DNA of 64,000 bases. Origin: Desulfoscipio geothermicus. GTDB lineage: Bacteria; Bacillota; Desulfotomaculia; Desulfotomaculales; Desulfallaceae. The notes under the pieces are model-generated. The model was not told the DNA's origin, searched no databases, and saw only the letters and a list, made by a program, of their open reading frames with translations. The position numbers and the translations under genes are program-made. The stretch is taken from NCBI GenBank assembly GCA_016841645.1, contig JAENYS010000001.1, positions 310,001-374,000 of the forward strand. The letters are read 5' to 3'. Below are positions 43,839 to 52,142 of the stretch, in pieces (the first letter of the stretch is position 1; every line of letters begins with the position of its first letter).

Positions 43839-43900
43839 AATAAGGGGTAGGCTTGTTATTCCTTTTCGGAATCTGCCTACCCCTTATCCCGAGGTGTACC
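43839..43900 (-). repeat. Repeat copy 2: GGTACACC + long hairpin upstream of jetA
   Basis: A 62-base relative of 10188-10247. On the minus strand it reads GGTACACCTCGGGATAAGGG, then an 11-bp perfect stem (AAGGGGTAGGC/GCCTACCCCTT) enclosing ATTCC-GAAAA-GGAAT. Relative to copy 1 the stem gained one G-C pair and replaced two G-U pairs by A-U pairs, so structure is kept. The rest of the RNA seen at copy 1 is missing here. Confidence 0.75.
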
Positions 43901-43966
43901 GAATAAACTCTATCACATAGCCTGTTCTTTTTTCATAGCAAAACCTCATTTCCTTAATACTCAAGA

Positions 43967-43995
43967 TTGACAAAAGGGGCTCGATTAGATAATAT
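43967..43995 (+). promoter_or_regulatory. Consensus promoter for a short RNA
   Basis: TTGACA, a 17-base spacer, then TAATAT, on the plus strand. Predicted start about 44002; no gene follows before a terminator 90 bases further on. Confidence 0.72.
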
Positions 43996-44001
43996 AATTG
44001 T

Positions 44002-44120
44002 ACAGTATTTGCTCTCATTCTTGTGAGTGCGAGTAAATATTGAGACTGATAGGTTCGTTGTTGTGAACGCGCTTATATCAGTCCGCATTAACTACCAAGC
44101 TTATTTGGTAGTTTTTATTT
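44002..44120 (+). ncRNA. Candidate small RNA beside Wadjet
   Basis: About 115 bases between a consensus promoter and a clear terminator. It can fold into a small hairpin (CTCA/TGAG near 44014), a larger one (GACTGATA pairing with TATCAGTC, 44044-44051 with 44074-44081, with inner GTTC/GAAC), and the terminator ACTACCAA/TTGGTAGT. No start codon with a binding site leads to a convincing peptide. It lies divergent from the Wadjet operon. Class not recognised. Confidence 0.5.
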
Positions 44121-44121
44121 T
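44091..44121 (+). terminator. Terminator of the small RNA candidate
   Basis: ACTACCAA pairs with TTGGTAGT around a 6-base loop, followed by TTTTATTTTTT. Confidence 0.85.
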
Positions 44122-44123
44122 TT

Positions 44124-44465
44124 ATGCTAATTGTCCTCATCCGCTTCCTCTGAAATATCATCGATTTTTCCATATTTCAAAGTTCTGCCCACTCTTTGTT
44201 CAAAAAAGCTTGCAGCTACTGCCGTATATCTTCAACCTACTCGGAAACTGCATCACCCTTGTCAGGGACATCGATTTGTAGTTCATGATTTAAAGCCGCA
44301 CCCAATAAAGCTGCTCAAATTCAAGCTAAAAAAGTCAAGAATACAATAAAATCCGCATGAACACCTAAAACCTTACCAAACCGGGTGTTATCAATGCGGA
44401 AGGTTGCCAACGGGATGCAAAACGTGCTAAAAAATAATAGATAATCCATTATAATATTATATGCA
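44124..44465. other. Intergenic stretch, no gene supported
   Basis: Short overlapping frames on both strands without binding sites or recognisable motifs; likely decayed sequence in the defence island. Confidence 0.4.
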
Positions 44466-44711
44466 ATGTTATTGGGGGTTATCAATGACGGAGAAGTTTG
44501 CCGGGTCAGGTTAAGCTTTAACCAAGCAGTGGCCCACCGGGTTAAAAATCTGATCTACCACCCTTCTCAAATTATTGAGGACGAGTTGTCCGATGGTTCT
44601 GTCATTATTTCCTTTGAAGTTTGCGGTATTGCGGAGCTCACCACCTGGATTATGCAGTGGGGGAATATGGTGGAAGTGCTGGAAGCATATTGGCTGAGAA
44701 CGGATATTTGA
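44466..44711 (+). pseudogene. C-terminal fragment of a WYL-domain regulator
   Basis: 81 residues: VRLSFNQAVAHRVKNLIYHP, SQIIEDELSDGSVIISFEVC, GIAELTTWIMQWGNMVEVLE. This is the WCX end of a WYL-domain transcription factor (about 300 residues when complete); the helix-turn-helix and WYL core are missing. WYL regulators are frequent in defence islands, which fits its place next to Wadjet. The first codon is not supported by a binding site, so I call it a remnant. Confidence 0.75.
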
Positions 44712-45122
44712 GCATATGCCAGGCGGGTGCCGGCGGTATATGGGGAATGAGATAAGCTGTTTGACAAGGCACACGCTCTTGAAACTCTTTCTTGGCGTCT
44801 CATTTCAAGGCCTAGCTTGCTAAAAAAAAGCAGCCGTTGCACCCTTAGGGATTACACCACCAGGAAAAACATATTGGAGACTAATTTATGGGCAGGATTG
44901 AACCCGCCTGGTGTTATCTGAAGTGATACCAAAGAGCTGGTGGCAAAGAAATTTCAGATGAGTGAATCCCTGCGCTAGGGAGCAACGGTTAAATTACAGG
45001 TTCAGCTATGTTACGGTACAGCGAGCGGTGTGCAGATAAAATCCGAGGCTGTGACCTTTCAAAAATGGTTAGCTTTCGTATTGTTAAAAGAGAACAGTTA
45101 TACTCGGGAAAATTCTGAAAGC
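44712..45122. other. Intergenic stretch, no gene supported
   Basis: About 410 bases with only short, unconvincing frames. Confidence 0.45.
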
Positions 45123-45587
45123 CTAGTGACTTCCTGGTTGTTTCGTCTTTCTCTTCGGTGGAAGTAATACATAATCCTCTGCTAACATATCGGCCTGATT
45201 AGGTGACCAGGGAATAAAGCGATTTTCCTCAACTCTCATTCCGATAAAGGGTAAAACAGAAGGAGTATCATGATTTTCATGATCAGGGGAAATACCCTGT
45301 ACTGCCTTTATAAGTTGCACCCACGTCTCTTTATTGTTCCAACTGGCGCGGACTACCCTTTCCCCTTTCATTATGGCATCAAGAGCCAACGCAAAGGTTA
45401 GGCTGTTTAACTGGTGGTAAGTATGCTCGAATTCATACTTTGGCACCCAGTTATTGAAGCCATCCGGATCCTTAACAAAGTACCCGCCCTCATCCATAGC
45501 CTTGATTTTCTTGTGCAGTTTTTCCTCTGCTTCTTTACAATTCATGCGTTCCGCGTCAATAAGCTTAACGCCTAAGTATTTTTCCAT
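45123..45587 (-). CDS. Tad2-like (DUF2829) protein
   Basis: About 154 residues in two parts. Residues 1-65 (MEKYLGVKLIDAERMNCKEA, DEGGYFVKDPDGFNNWVPKY and EFEHTYHQ) are the N-terminal module often attached in phage proteins; residues 66-150 (LTFALALDAIMKGERVVRAS, WNNKETWVQLIK, LPFIGMRVEENRFIPWSPNQ, ADMLAEDYVLL) are the DUF2829 domain. Phage Tad2 proteins of this family bind Thoeris signalling molecules and block that defence. Here a chromosomal copy stands about 1.3 kb upstream of a Wadjet operon, with no Thoeris genes in view. ATG 45587 has GGAGGG upstream. Prophage origin is likely. Confidence 0.82.
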   Translation of the reverse strand: MEKYLGVKLIDAERMNCKEAEEKLHKKIKAMDEGGYFVKDPDGFNNWVPKYEFEHTYHQLNSLTFALALDAIMKGERVVRASWNNKETWVQLIKAVQGISPDHENHDTPSVLPFIGMRVEENRFIPWSPNQADMLAEDYVLLPPKRKTKQPGSH

Positions 45588-45593
45588 AATCAA

Positions 45594-45942
45594 TTATCCC
45601 TCCTAATTAATAAAGATTTGGATCACTATAAAGACAAAAGCAATAACCGCTCGCTAATGGTTATTTTTTTGATGTGGTTTAGTTTTTGAATATCGGCTCG
45701 CAAGTATGCAACTAACCCAATGGTCTCTACTATCACCCCACGCAACGATTTGTTCTTGCAATTATATTATAGGACAACGTTTTGTCATTGTTCAACTATT
45801 TTTAACAAATAATTTCGAAAAAAGTCAGATAACAACGATCAGCACTCTCCGCAAAAGATTGCTGGTTCGTTTGGTACCAAGCTAGGAATATTGGAATTAG
45901 TAGTTGCGATTTCAAAGTCTGTTCACTATTTTTTTATTGAAA
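45594..45942. other. Intergenic region between adenine deaminase and the Tad2-like gene
   Basis: AT-rich; the upstream control region of the Tad2-like gene. No further gene. Confidence 0.4.
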
Positions 45943-46024
45943 AAGCACCCGGCTTGCCGCCTGAGTGCCTTGGTTATGCCAATGCCAATGCATAAGTACT
46001 GCCCAACGGCAAGCCCGGTTTTTC
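45943..46024 (-). terminator. Terminator of the adenine deaminase gene
   Basis: AAAACCGGGCTTGCCG pairs with CGGCAAGCCGGGTGCTTTTT across a long branched loop containing TGCCAATGCCAATGCAT. T-runs on both sides make it bidirectional. Confidence 0.75.
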
Positions 46025-46072
46025 TTTAAAATTATGGTAAATTTTTAATCTCAAGGATAATAGAGCCTTAGA

Positions 46073-47857
46073 TTAGGAAAATAAAATCTGTTTACTGCGC
46101 ACATCATAGAGTCCCGAAGGGGTTATTCTGATAAAAGGAACCCCTGTATGGCTCAGGAAGAAAAGCGTAACCACCGGGCCGGATTGGCAGCCCCGGTCCA
46201 ACAGATACTGTTCAATCACCTTTAACTCTTTATCCATAGTGCTTACATCCTGGTCCGACATAATTCCGCCTACCACCATTGGGCATTCCGCCTTGATTTC
46301 ACCACCGTCCACCAACACGAGCCCGCCGTTTATCTCCAGCAGCCGGTTAAAGGCCAGGGCCATATCAGCATCGTTATTGCCGATTACATAGGGTGTATGG
46401 TGATCATGGGCGGTGCTGGTGGCCAGGCCGCCAATAGAAGCACCGAAACCCTTCAGAAAGGCATTGGCAAATCTATCCCTACTGATATGTAGCATACTAA
46501 TTTTTAATATATCTTCACCTTCAACTACAAGCTTACCGGACCTTACCGGAAGATTGGCATGATCCAACTTGGTAATCGTGCGATTAATAATTTTAGCCAC
46601 CGGAACCTGCTCATATTCCCCTTCGGTTGCGGTGGCCTTTACGGCAAAGTGCTCCTCGGTAGCATTAAAGGTGGGTACCCGCCCGTGTCGCCAGTCTTTG
46701 GTGGTAAAACCGGGGCAGTGTAAGGGTAATTTTTGTTTTAGCTGTCCATTCTCTGCTATTATCTCACCGTTAACCATTACTTTTACCGGATCAGGCAAAG
46801 CCGGGCTTTCCAAAAACAATATATCGGCAAACCGTGACGGCCCAATCCCTCCAATATACCGGTCAAGCCCCAGGTACAGAGCGGCATTGATGGTGGCCAT
46901 TTGGATTGCTTTTACCGGCGGCATGCCATACTTGATAGCTTTTTCCACCAGAAACTTCATATAACCCGTGGCTAAAATATCGCTCGGGCTAAACCAGTCC
47001 GGGGTTAACATCAACCATCTGGTATCCAGCTCCGGGTCAGAGGTAAATGCACGCACCAGGGGTTCCATGTCACTTATGATAGACCCGTGCCGCAGCATAG
47101 CGGGCAAGCCAAGATAAACCCGCTGCAGTATTTCCTCGGCGGTCATGCTCTCATGACAAGATGTTATACCAACATTGATCAAAGCATTTAGTGTTTCAGG
47201 CGAGCAGCCTGACCCGTGACCTTCTATGCGTTTTTTCATGCGGCGCCCCAAATCAATCTTGCTTAATACCGTTTCATCAAGATCAAGAGCTCTGACAAAG
47301 GCAACTAACTCGCTCACTGCCAGCACCCTGGGGTGCTTAAGAAATTTAGCGAACTCCTCCATCGGAAGGCTATCTTCACCCTCCAGGTGGGGGAAAAGTG
47401 GATTGGCTGCAGTAATACAATAAAAAAATTTCAATGGCAGATGTTCAGTCATATCCAGCATGGCCTGGATACCCCGAGACTTAAGAGCCGCCGTTTGTGA
47501 TTTAGTCTCTGTCAATATGGCCGTTGTGCCGTGGGGAAGTATTTCGTTTGCCAAAGCAATGGGATTGGCTCCGAAATCGGTGTGCCCGTGGGGATCGATA
47601 TAACCCGGCGCCAAAAACAAGCCTTTGGCGTCTATAACTTCTGTTGCCTCACCTATCATGTTATCCTTGGTACCCACATATGCTATTCGGCTGCCCTTGA
47701 TAGCCACATTCAGACCGGACTGTATTTTCCCTGCGTAGACATTAATTAATTCAGCATTGATTATGACTTTATCCGCGTAAGCTCTGCCCAGGGGCACTTG
47801 AATTAAAGCCTTATACTCTTCCATGTTCATGTTATAGAGATCTCCAACATAACTCAT
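46073..47857 (-). CDS. ade: Adenine deaminase
   Basis: About 594 residues of the AdeC type in the amidohydrolase superfamily; deaminates adenine to hypoxanthine for salvage. Seen: DKVIINAELINVYAGKIQSG, LFLAPGYIDPHGHTDFGANP (metal motif), MKKRIEGHGSGCSPETLNAL, GITSCHESMTAEEILQRVYL, and in the C-terminal domain LATSTAHDHHTPYVIGNNDA. ATG 47857 has AGGTG upstream. Some AdeC-like enzymes act on related purines or pterins, and the GHTDFG motif differs from the common HVHIESS, so substrate could differ. No purine riboswitch was recognised upstream. Confidence 0.9.
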   Translation of the reverse strand: MSYVGDLYNMNMEEYKALIQVPLGRAYADKVIINAELINVYAGKIQSGLNVAIKGSRIAYVGTKDNMIGEATEVIDAKGLFLAPGYIDPHGHTDFGANPIALANEILPHGTTAILTETKSQTAALKSRGIQAMLDMTEHLPLKFFYCITAANPLFPHLEGEDSLPMEEFAKFLKHPRVLAVSELVAFVRALDLDETVLSKIDLGRRMKKRIEGHGSGCSPETLNALINVGITSCHESMTAEEILQRVYLGLPAMLRHGSIISDMEPLVRAFTSDPELDTRWLMLTPDWFSPSDILATGYMKFLVEKAIKYGMPPVKAIQMATINAALYLGLDRYIGGIGPSRFADILFLESPALPDPVKVMVNGEIIAENGQLKQKLPLHCPGFTTKDWRHGRVPTFNATEEHFAVKATATEGEYEQVPVAKIINRTITKLDHANLPVRSGKLVVEGEDILKISMLHISRDRFANAFLKGFGASIGGLATSTAHDHHTPYVIGNNDADMALAFNRLLEINGGLVLVDGGEIKAECPMVVGGIMSDQDVSTMDKELKVIEQYLLDRGCQSGPVVTLFFLSHTGVPFIRITPSGLYDVRSKQILFS

Positions 47858-48106
47858 CAACAAACACCTAATTTCCTAATTAATGATTGTAGAACCGGTT
47901 TGGGGGTTCTAAACTGACCTTTTTGCCCGGCATTTACTCGTCACATAACTGTGACAACTTTACTTTCCTATATAAAATTTGACTAACTTAAATTTATTCT
48001 CCCACAAATATAGTATATCCTCCTAAATCTGATCTTTTTTACACAGGCTGCAAATCATCTATTAGTATTAACCCGAAACTGTATATGTTTCTGAGCCGAG
48101 TTGGGG
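47858..48106. other. Divergent control region between adenine deaminase and the betaine transporter
   Basis: On the minus strand, upstream of adenine deaminase, two perfect hairpins occur: GTCACA-GTTA-TGTGAC and TAGAACC...GGTTCTA. They might be part of a leader RNA; no known riboswitch class was recognised. Confidence 0.4.
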
Positions 48107-48135
48107 TTGACGTATTTAATCTGACAACTTAAAAT
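48107..48135 (+). promoter_or_regulatory. Likely promoter of betaine transporter 1
   Basis: TTGACG, a 17-base spacer, then TAAAAT, on the plus strand, about 80 bases before the substrate-binding protein gene. Confidence 0.55.
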
Positions 48136-48215
48136 TATAATAGTTGTGTCAGTACGATTATGCTAATTTTTGTCGAGAGGGAATTGGTCAAAAAAATTTT
48201 AATGGAGGGTGAGAA

Positions 48216-49238
48216 ATGAAAAAACTAAGGCGTTCATCAATCTTAATAGCAATGCTTATCGTATCTTTTGTGATCCTGATAGCCGGTTGTTCGTCAACAA
48301 ATTCAGAGACACAGGAGAATAACCAAAAGGTTAAGCTAGTTCTTGCCGATCCCCAATGGGACAGTGTACAGTTTTGCAATTCTGTTGCTCAGTATATTAT
48401 TGAAAAGGGTTATGGTTATCCAACAGAGATTATGAGCGGATCCTCTGCAATTACCTTCGAGGGATTAGTTAATGGTGATATCGACATCCTTCTTGAAGCG
48501 TGGTCCAATAATTTGCAACCTCTATATAACGAAGAGATCAAGAAGGGCACTGTTCAGGAATTGGGGATAAATTATGATGACAATGCTCAAGGGCTTTATG
48601 TGCCAACTTATTTGATTAAGGGAGATCCGGAAAGAAATATCGCAGCACTGGCTCCTGATCTGAAAAGCGTTCAAGATTTGCCGCAATACTGGGAACTGTT
48701 CAAGGATCCTGAGGAGCCCTCCAAGGGGGTAATCTACGGGTCCCCTGCCGGCTGGGAGGTAGACAACATCCTCCAAGCTAAAGTCAAAAGTTATAACCTG
48801 GATGAAAATTATAACTATCTCAGCCCAGGTTCAGACACCGCGCTTGCCGCCTCCATTACTAAAGCCTATAAAGAAGGTAAGCCGTGGCTCGGCTACTACT
48901 GGTCACCAACATGGATAACGGGTAAATATGATATGACCCTGCTTAGCGATAATCCTTATTCAAAAGAAGCGTGGAATAACGGTTATCAAACCGAATTTCC
49001 GCCGGTGAAAGTTACAATCGTTGCCAACAAGGATCTCTCCTCCAAAGCGCCGGAGGTTGCTGACTTCTTGAAAAATTTTAAAACCAACAGTGCACTGCTA
49101 AGCGAGGTCCTGTCTTATATGCAGGATAATAACATCAAGGCCGATCAAGCGGCGATTTGGTTCCTGGAAACCAAGCAAGATGTTTGGATGCCATGGGTAT
49201 CGGACGATATCGCAACCAAGGTCAAAGAAAGTCTTTAG
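48216..49238 (+). CDS. Glycine betaine/proline-type ABC transporter substrate-binding lipoprotein
   Basis: A 340-residue OpuAC/ProX-like protein. Lipoprotein signal with lipobox IAGC (MLIVSFVILIAGCSSTNS), then VKLVLADPQWDSVQFCNSVA, IMSGSSAITFEGLVNGDIDI, LLEAWSNNLQPLYNEE and WLGYYWSPTWITGKYD. Several tryptophans in these stretches fit an aromatic cage for a quaternary amine. GGAGGGTGAG precedes the ATG. First gene of the SBP-permease-ATPase operon. Choline, betaine or carnitine are all possible. Confidence 0.9.
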   Translation: MKKLRRSSILIAMLIVSFVILIAGCSSTNSETQENNQKVKLVLADPQWDSVQFCNSVAQYIIEKGYGYPTEIMSGSSAITFEGLVNGDIDILLEAWSNNLQPLYNEEIKKGTVQELGINYDDNAQGLYVPTYLIKGDPERNIAALAPDLKSVQDLPQYWELFKDPEEPSKGVIYGSPAGWEVDNILQAKVKSYNLDENYNYLSPGSDTALAASITKAYKEGKPWLGYYWSPTWITGKYDMTLLSDNPYSKEAWNNGYQTEFPPVKVTIVANKDLSSKAPEVADFLKNFKTNSALLSEVLSYMQDNNIKADQAAIWFLETKQDVWMPWVSDDIATKVKESL

Positions 49239-49255
49239 ATCGCTATTTTTGAACA

Positions 49256-49294
49256 AAAAGGGCAAGGTCGAGTTATGCTTCCGACTTTGTCCTT
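49256..49294 (+). terminator. Intercistronic hairpin
   Basis: AAAGGGCAAGGTCG pairs with CGACTTTGTCCTTT around a 10-base loop between the binding-protein gene and the permease gene. It probably stabilises the upstream mRNA or partly terminates, giving more binding protein than permease. Confidence 0.7.
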
Positions 49295-49313
49295 TTAGTT
49301 AAGGAGAATCTTG

Positions 49314-50165
49314 ATGAATTATTTCCCTGAAAATTTGCGAATTAATATAGGCAAATACATCGACCAGGCTATTGAATGGTTAATGCAAAACTTTGGTGGC
49401 ATCTTCGACGGAATTTCAGCCGGGATTATATGGTTCCTAAGGCAAATTGAAATCTTGATGTTCTTCGTTCCCTGGTGGGCAGTGTTAATTCTCATCTTCC
49501 TGATAACCTGGAGAGTAATAAACGCCAAAGCTGCTTTAGCTTACAGCCTAATGTTTTTTTTAGTCGGCTGCTTTGGCCTGTGGGAGTCGATGATCCTGAC
49601 TCTTTCCATTGTGCTCAGTTCGGTGATCTTCTCCATGGTAATTGGCATACCCCTGGGGATCCTGATGGCTGCCAGTGATCGTTTTAATTCCTATACACGG
49701 CCTATTCTTGATGCTATGCAAACCATGCCCAGTTTCGTTTACCTGATCCCTGCCTTATTATTGTTTGGAATGGGTAAAGTCCCGGCAGTTTTTGCGACAA
49801 TGATCTATGCTATTCCCCCGGTTATGCGCTTAACGGATTTGGGCATCCGCAATGTACCAAAGGAAATGATTGAAGCAGCCCATTCTTTTGGCTCTTCCAA
49901 TTTGCAAACCCTGATCAAGATTCAGCTTCCCCAAGCGCTGCCCACCATTATGGCCGGTATTAATCAGACCATCATGATGGCTCTGTCCATGGTCGTTATT
50001 GCTTCTATGATCGGTGCAAGAGGTTTAGGATTAGATGTTCTGCAAGCTATTCAGCATATTGACATCGGCAAAGGATTCGAAGCAGGTATCTGTATCGTCT
50101 TCCTGGCCATCATCATTGACCGGCTTACCCAGTCTATCGGCGCAAGATTTAAGTATCCCAAATAG
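49314..50165 (+). CDS. Betaine-type ABC transporter permease
   Basis: About 283 residues of the OpuAB/ProW type with an N-terminal extension, then about six membrane helices. The ATPase-contact loop is RNVPKEMIEAAHSFGSSNLQ and LPQALPTIMAGINQTIMM. Typical: PILDAMQTMPSFVYLIPALL and GKVPAVFATMIYAIPPVMRL. AAGGAG precedes ATG 49314 by seven bases. Second gene of the operon. Confidence 0.92.
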   Translation: MNYFPENLRINIGKYIDQAIEWLMQNFGGIFDGISAGIIWFLRQIEILMFFVPWWAVLILIFLITWRVINAKAALAYSLMFFLVGCFGLWESMILTLSIVLSSVIFSMVIGIPLGILMAASDRFNSYTRPILDAMQTMPSFVYLIPALLLFGMGKVPAVFATMIYAIPPVMRLTDLGIRNVPKEMIEAAHSFGSSNLQTLIKIQLPQALPTIMAGINQTIMMALSMVVIASMIGARGLGLDVLQAIQHIDIGKGFEAGICIVFLAIIIDRLTQSIGARFKYPK

Positions 50166-50177
50166 GAGAGAATATAG

Positions 50178-51350
50178 ATGACAGTAAAACTTAATGTCGA
50201 AGGATTAACCAAAATATTTGGACGTAATCCCCGGGCTATGCTTGAAAAACTCGAACAAGGGCTAACCAAAGATACTATCCTCAAGGAATTTGGACATACT
50301 GTCGGAATTAATCAGGTCTCCTTAGAGGTCAATGAAGGTGAGATCTTTGTAATTATGGGACTATCCGGAAGCGGCAAATCAACGCTCATCCGCTGCTTGA
50401 ATCTACTAAACAGGCCAACTGCAGGCAAAATCATGGTTGATGGCGAGGATATTGTTAAGTATGATGGGAAAAGACTTAAGGCCTACCGGCAGCATAAAGT
50501 GGCTATGGTTTTCCAGCATTTTGGGCTCTTTACGCACCGAAAGGTAATCGATAATGTCGCCTATGGCCTGGAAGTAAGGGGTATTTCCCCGGCTGAGCGA
50601 AGGGAATTGGCCCAAAAGGTAATTGACATTGTTGGGCTAAACGGTTGGGAAGAAATGTATCCCAATGAACTAAGCGGCGGAATGCAGCAGCGCGTCGGCT
50701 TGGCCAGAGCCCTAGCCACCGATCCGGAGATTCTCCTGATGGATGAACCATTTAGTGCACTTGACCCGCTGATTAGACGGGAAATGCAGCAGGAGTTGCT
50801 GGACATCCAGGCACGGCTCAAAAAGACGATCATTTTCATCAGCCATGATATTAATGAAGCCTTTAAGCTTGGTGACAGGGTGGCCATTATGAAGGATGGG
50901 GTTGTTGAGCAGATGGGCACTCCGGATGAAATTTTAGCTAAGCCGAAAAACGACTATATAAAAAAGTTTGTCCAGGATATCGATCGTTCTAAAATACTGC
51001 AGGCCAAGAACATCATGATTAGACCAAATGCACTGGTTTCCCTGAAGGATGGTCTTAAAGTTGCGATAAAGGAAATGGAGCAAGCCGGTATATCCAGTAT
51101 CTTTGTTTTGGATCATGAGCGACGGTTGCAGGGTCTTGTGACCATCGATGATGCTATCAAGGCTCTAAAAGAACACAAACCGATCAAAGATATCCTTCAA
51201 CACACTTATTCGACAACTGCTCCGGAAACTTATATGAATGAACTTATCCAAATCGCCACAGAAACAAAATATCCAATAGCTGTCATCGATAACGATCAAA
51301 AGTTACTTGGTATTATTGCTCGGGTAACAGTACTTTCAAATTTAGTGTAA
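50178..51350 (+). CDS. Betaine-type ABC transporter ATPase with CBS domains
   Basis: A 390-residue OpuAA/ProV-type ATPase. Walker A MGLSGSGKSTLIRCLN, Q-loop VFQHFGLFTHRKV, signature NELSGGMQQRVGLARALA, Walker B EILLMDEPFSALDPL, H-loop FISHDINEA. The C-terminal part (about residues 275-390) has two CBS domains, used in related transporters to sense ionic strength. Starts 12 bases after the permease gene. Confidence 0.93.
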   Translation: MTVKLNVEGLTKIFGRNPRAMLEKLEQGLTKDTILKEFGHTVGINQVSLEVNEGEIFVIMGLSGSGKSTLIRCLNLLNRPTAGKIMVDGEDIVKYDGKRLKAYRQHKVAMVFQHFGLFTHRKVIDNVAYGLEVRGISPAERRELAQKVIDIVGLNGWEEMYPNELSGGMQQRVGLARALATDPEILLMDEPFSALDPLIRREMQQELLDIQARLKKTIIFISHDINEAFKLGDRVAIMKDGVVEQMGTPDEILAKPKNDYIKKFVQDIDRSKILQAKNIMIRPNALVSLKDGLKVAIKEMEQAGISSIFVLDHERRLQGLVTIDDAIKALKEHKPIKDILQHTYSTTAPETYMNELIQIATETKYPIAVIDNDQKLLGIIARVTVLSNLV

Positions 51351-51451
51351 AACGTTATGCGTTATGCAGCACATTAATCAGGTCCATGGTTTGCGTAACA
51401 GCCATTTGCAGCTCCTCCTTTCCCCGGCTAGATTTAAAATTAATTCATGTC

Positions 51452-51481
51452 CTTACCGGCAGGCCGGGTGCCGGTAAGTTT
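51452..51481 (+). terminator. Hairpin after betaine transporter 1
   Basis: CTTACCGGC pairs with GCCGGTAAG around a 9-base loop, followed by TTT. Likely operon terminator, about 100 bases after the ATPase stop. Confidence 0.65.
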
Positions 51482-51998
51482 AACACCGATAACCTAAACG
51501 GATACCACCAACAACGCTCAATCCACACATAGCACTGCCGTTAAGGTGCACTCCCAAGCTTCCATCCATTGACCAGCCATATACAGACCTATCAAGCCTT
51601 TTTACGCATATTGCGGTCTTTTCTCAACAAAGTGTCGGCCGACAGCTGGGACCGACTGTCTTTTAATCAGATGTATGATTTCTAGTCAAATGCACCTGAT
51701 TGCCTACATTATTCCGGCCATGGCAATTGTTGCACAAGAACAAAAAATGTTCCACAATCTACATCTTGAGTTGTACATGTTCATATGACAAAAAAACAAA
51801 CAGTGTTGTAGCAATATAGTTTTTTTGTATATAGCATCCTATTTTGATGATAGAAAATAAGCCAAATTTGGGCGTTATTAAAACTAGATTAATCTGGTAT
51901 GAATATTGCTTGTTATGGCAATGTGATGAGGTAAAAAGGACTTTCTCATGAGTAAGTTTGACAAACTCATCCTCTTATTTAAACATCTTTTTTTTATT

Positions 51999-52037
51999 GT
52001 TCCCTCCAATCTGTCTGTGAGGGAACCATTTTTTTTT
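51999..52037 (+). terminator. Orphan plus-strand terminator
   Basis: GTTCCCTC pairs with GAGGGAAC around a 12-base loop, followed by CATTTTTTTTT. No plus-strand gene ends here, so it may finish a small RNA or an old leader. Confidence 0.8.
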
Positions 52038-52142
52038 GGCTAACATACCCGAACTTTTGGCTGGAGTTGATTTGTTCAAAGACGACGCCTGGACCGGCAT
52101 AACCAAAGAAGATACTCTCTCCTTTTATAAATATTCCATCGC

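Larger units (their letters stand above)
51351..52142. other. Long intergenic region with two hairpins
   Basis: About 790 bases without a supportable gene. Contains the hairpin at 51452-51478 and a strong plus-strand terminator at 51999-52037, preceded by GATGAG/CTCATC pairing (about 51927-51976), which suggests a short structured transcript of unknown function. Confidence 0.5.

Noticed and set aside
37261-43900. CRISPR array or repeats near Wadjet
   Set aside because: No regularly spaced direct repeats were seen anywhere in the window.
52036-52142. Plus-strand start of a possible protein (IPELLAGVDLFKDD)
   Set aside because: It begins inside a terminator T-run and runs antisense into nudC; at most a decayed fragment.
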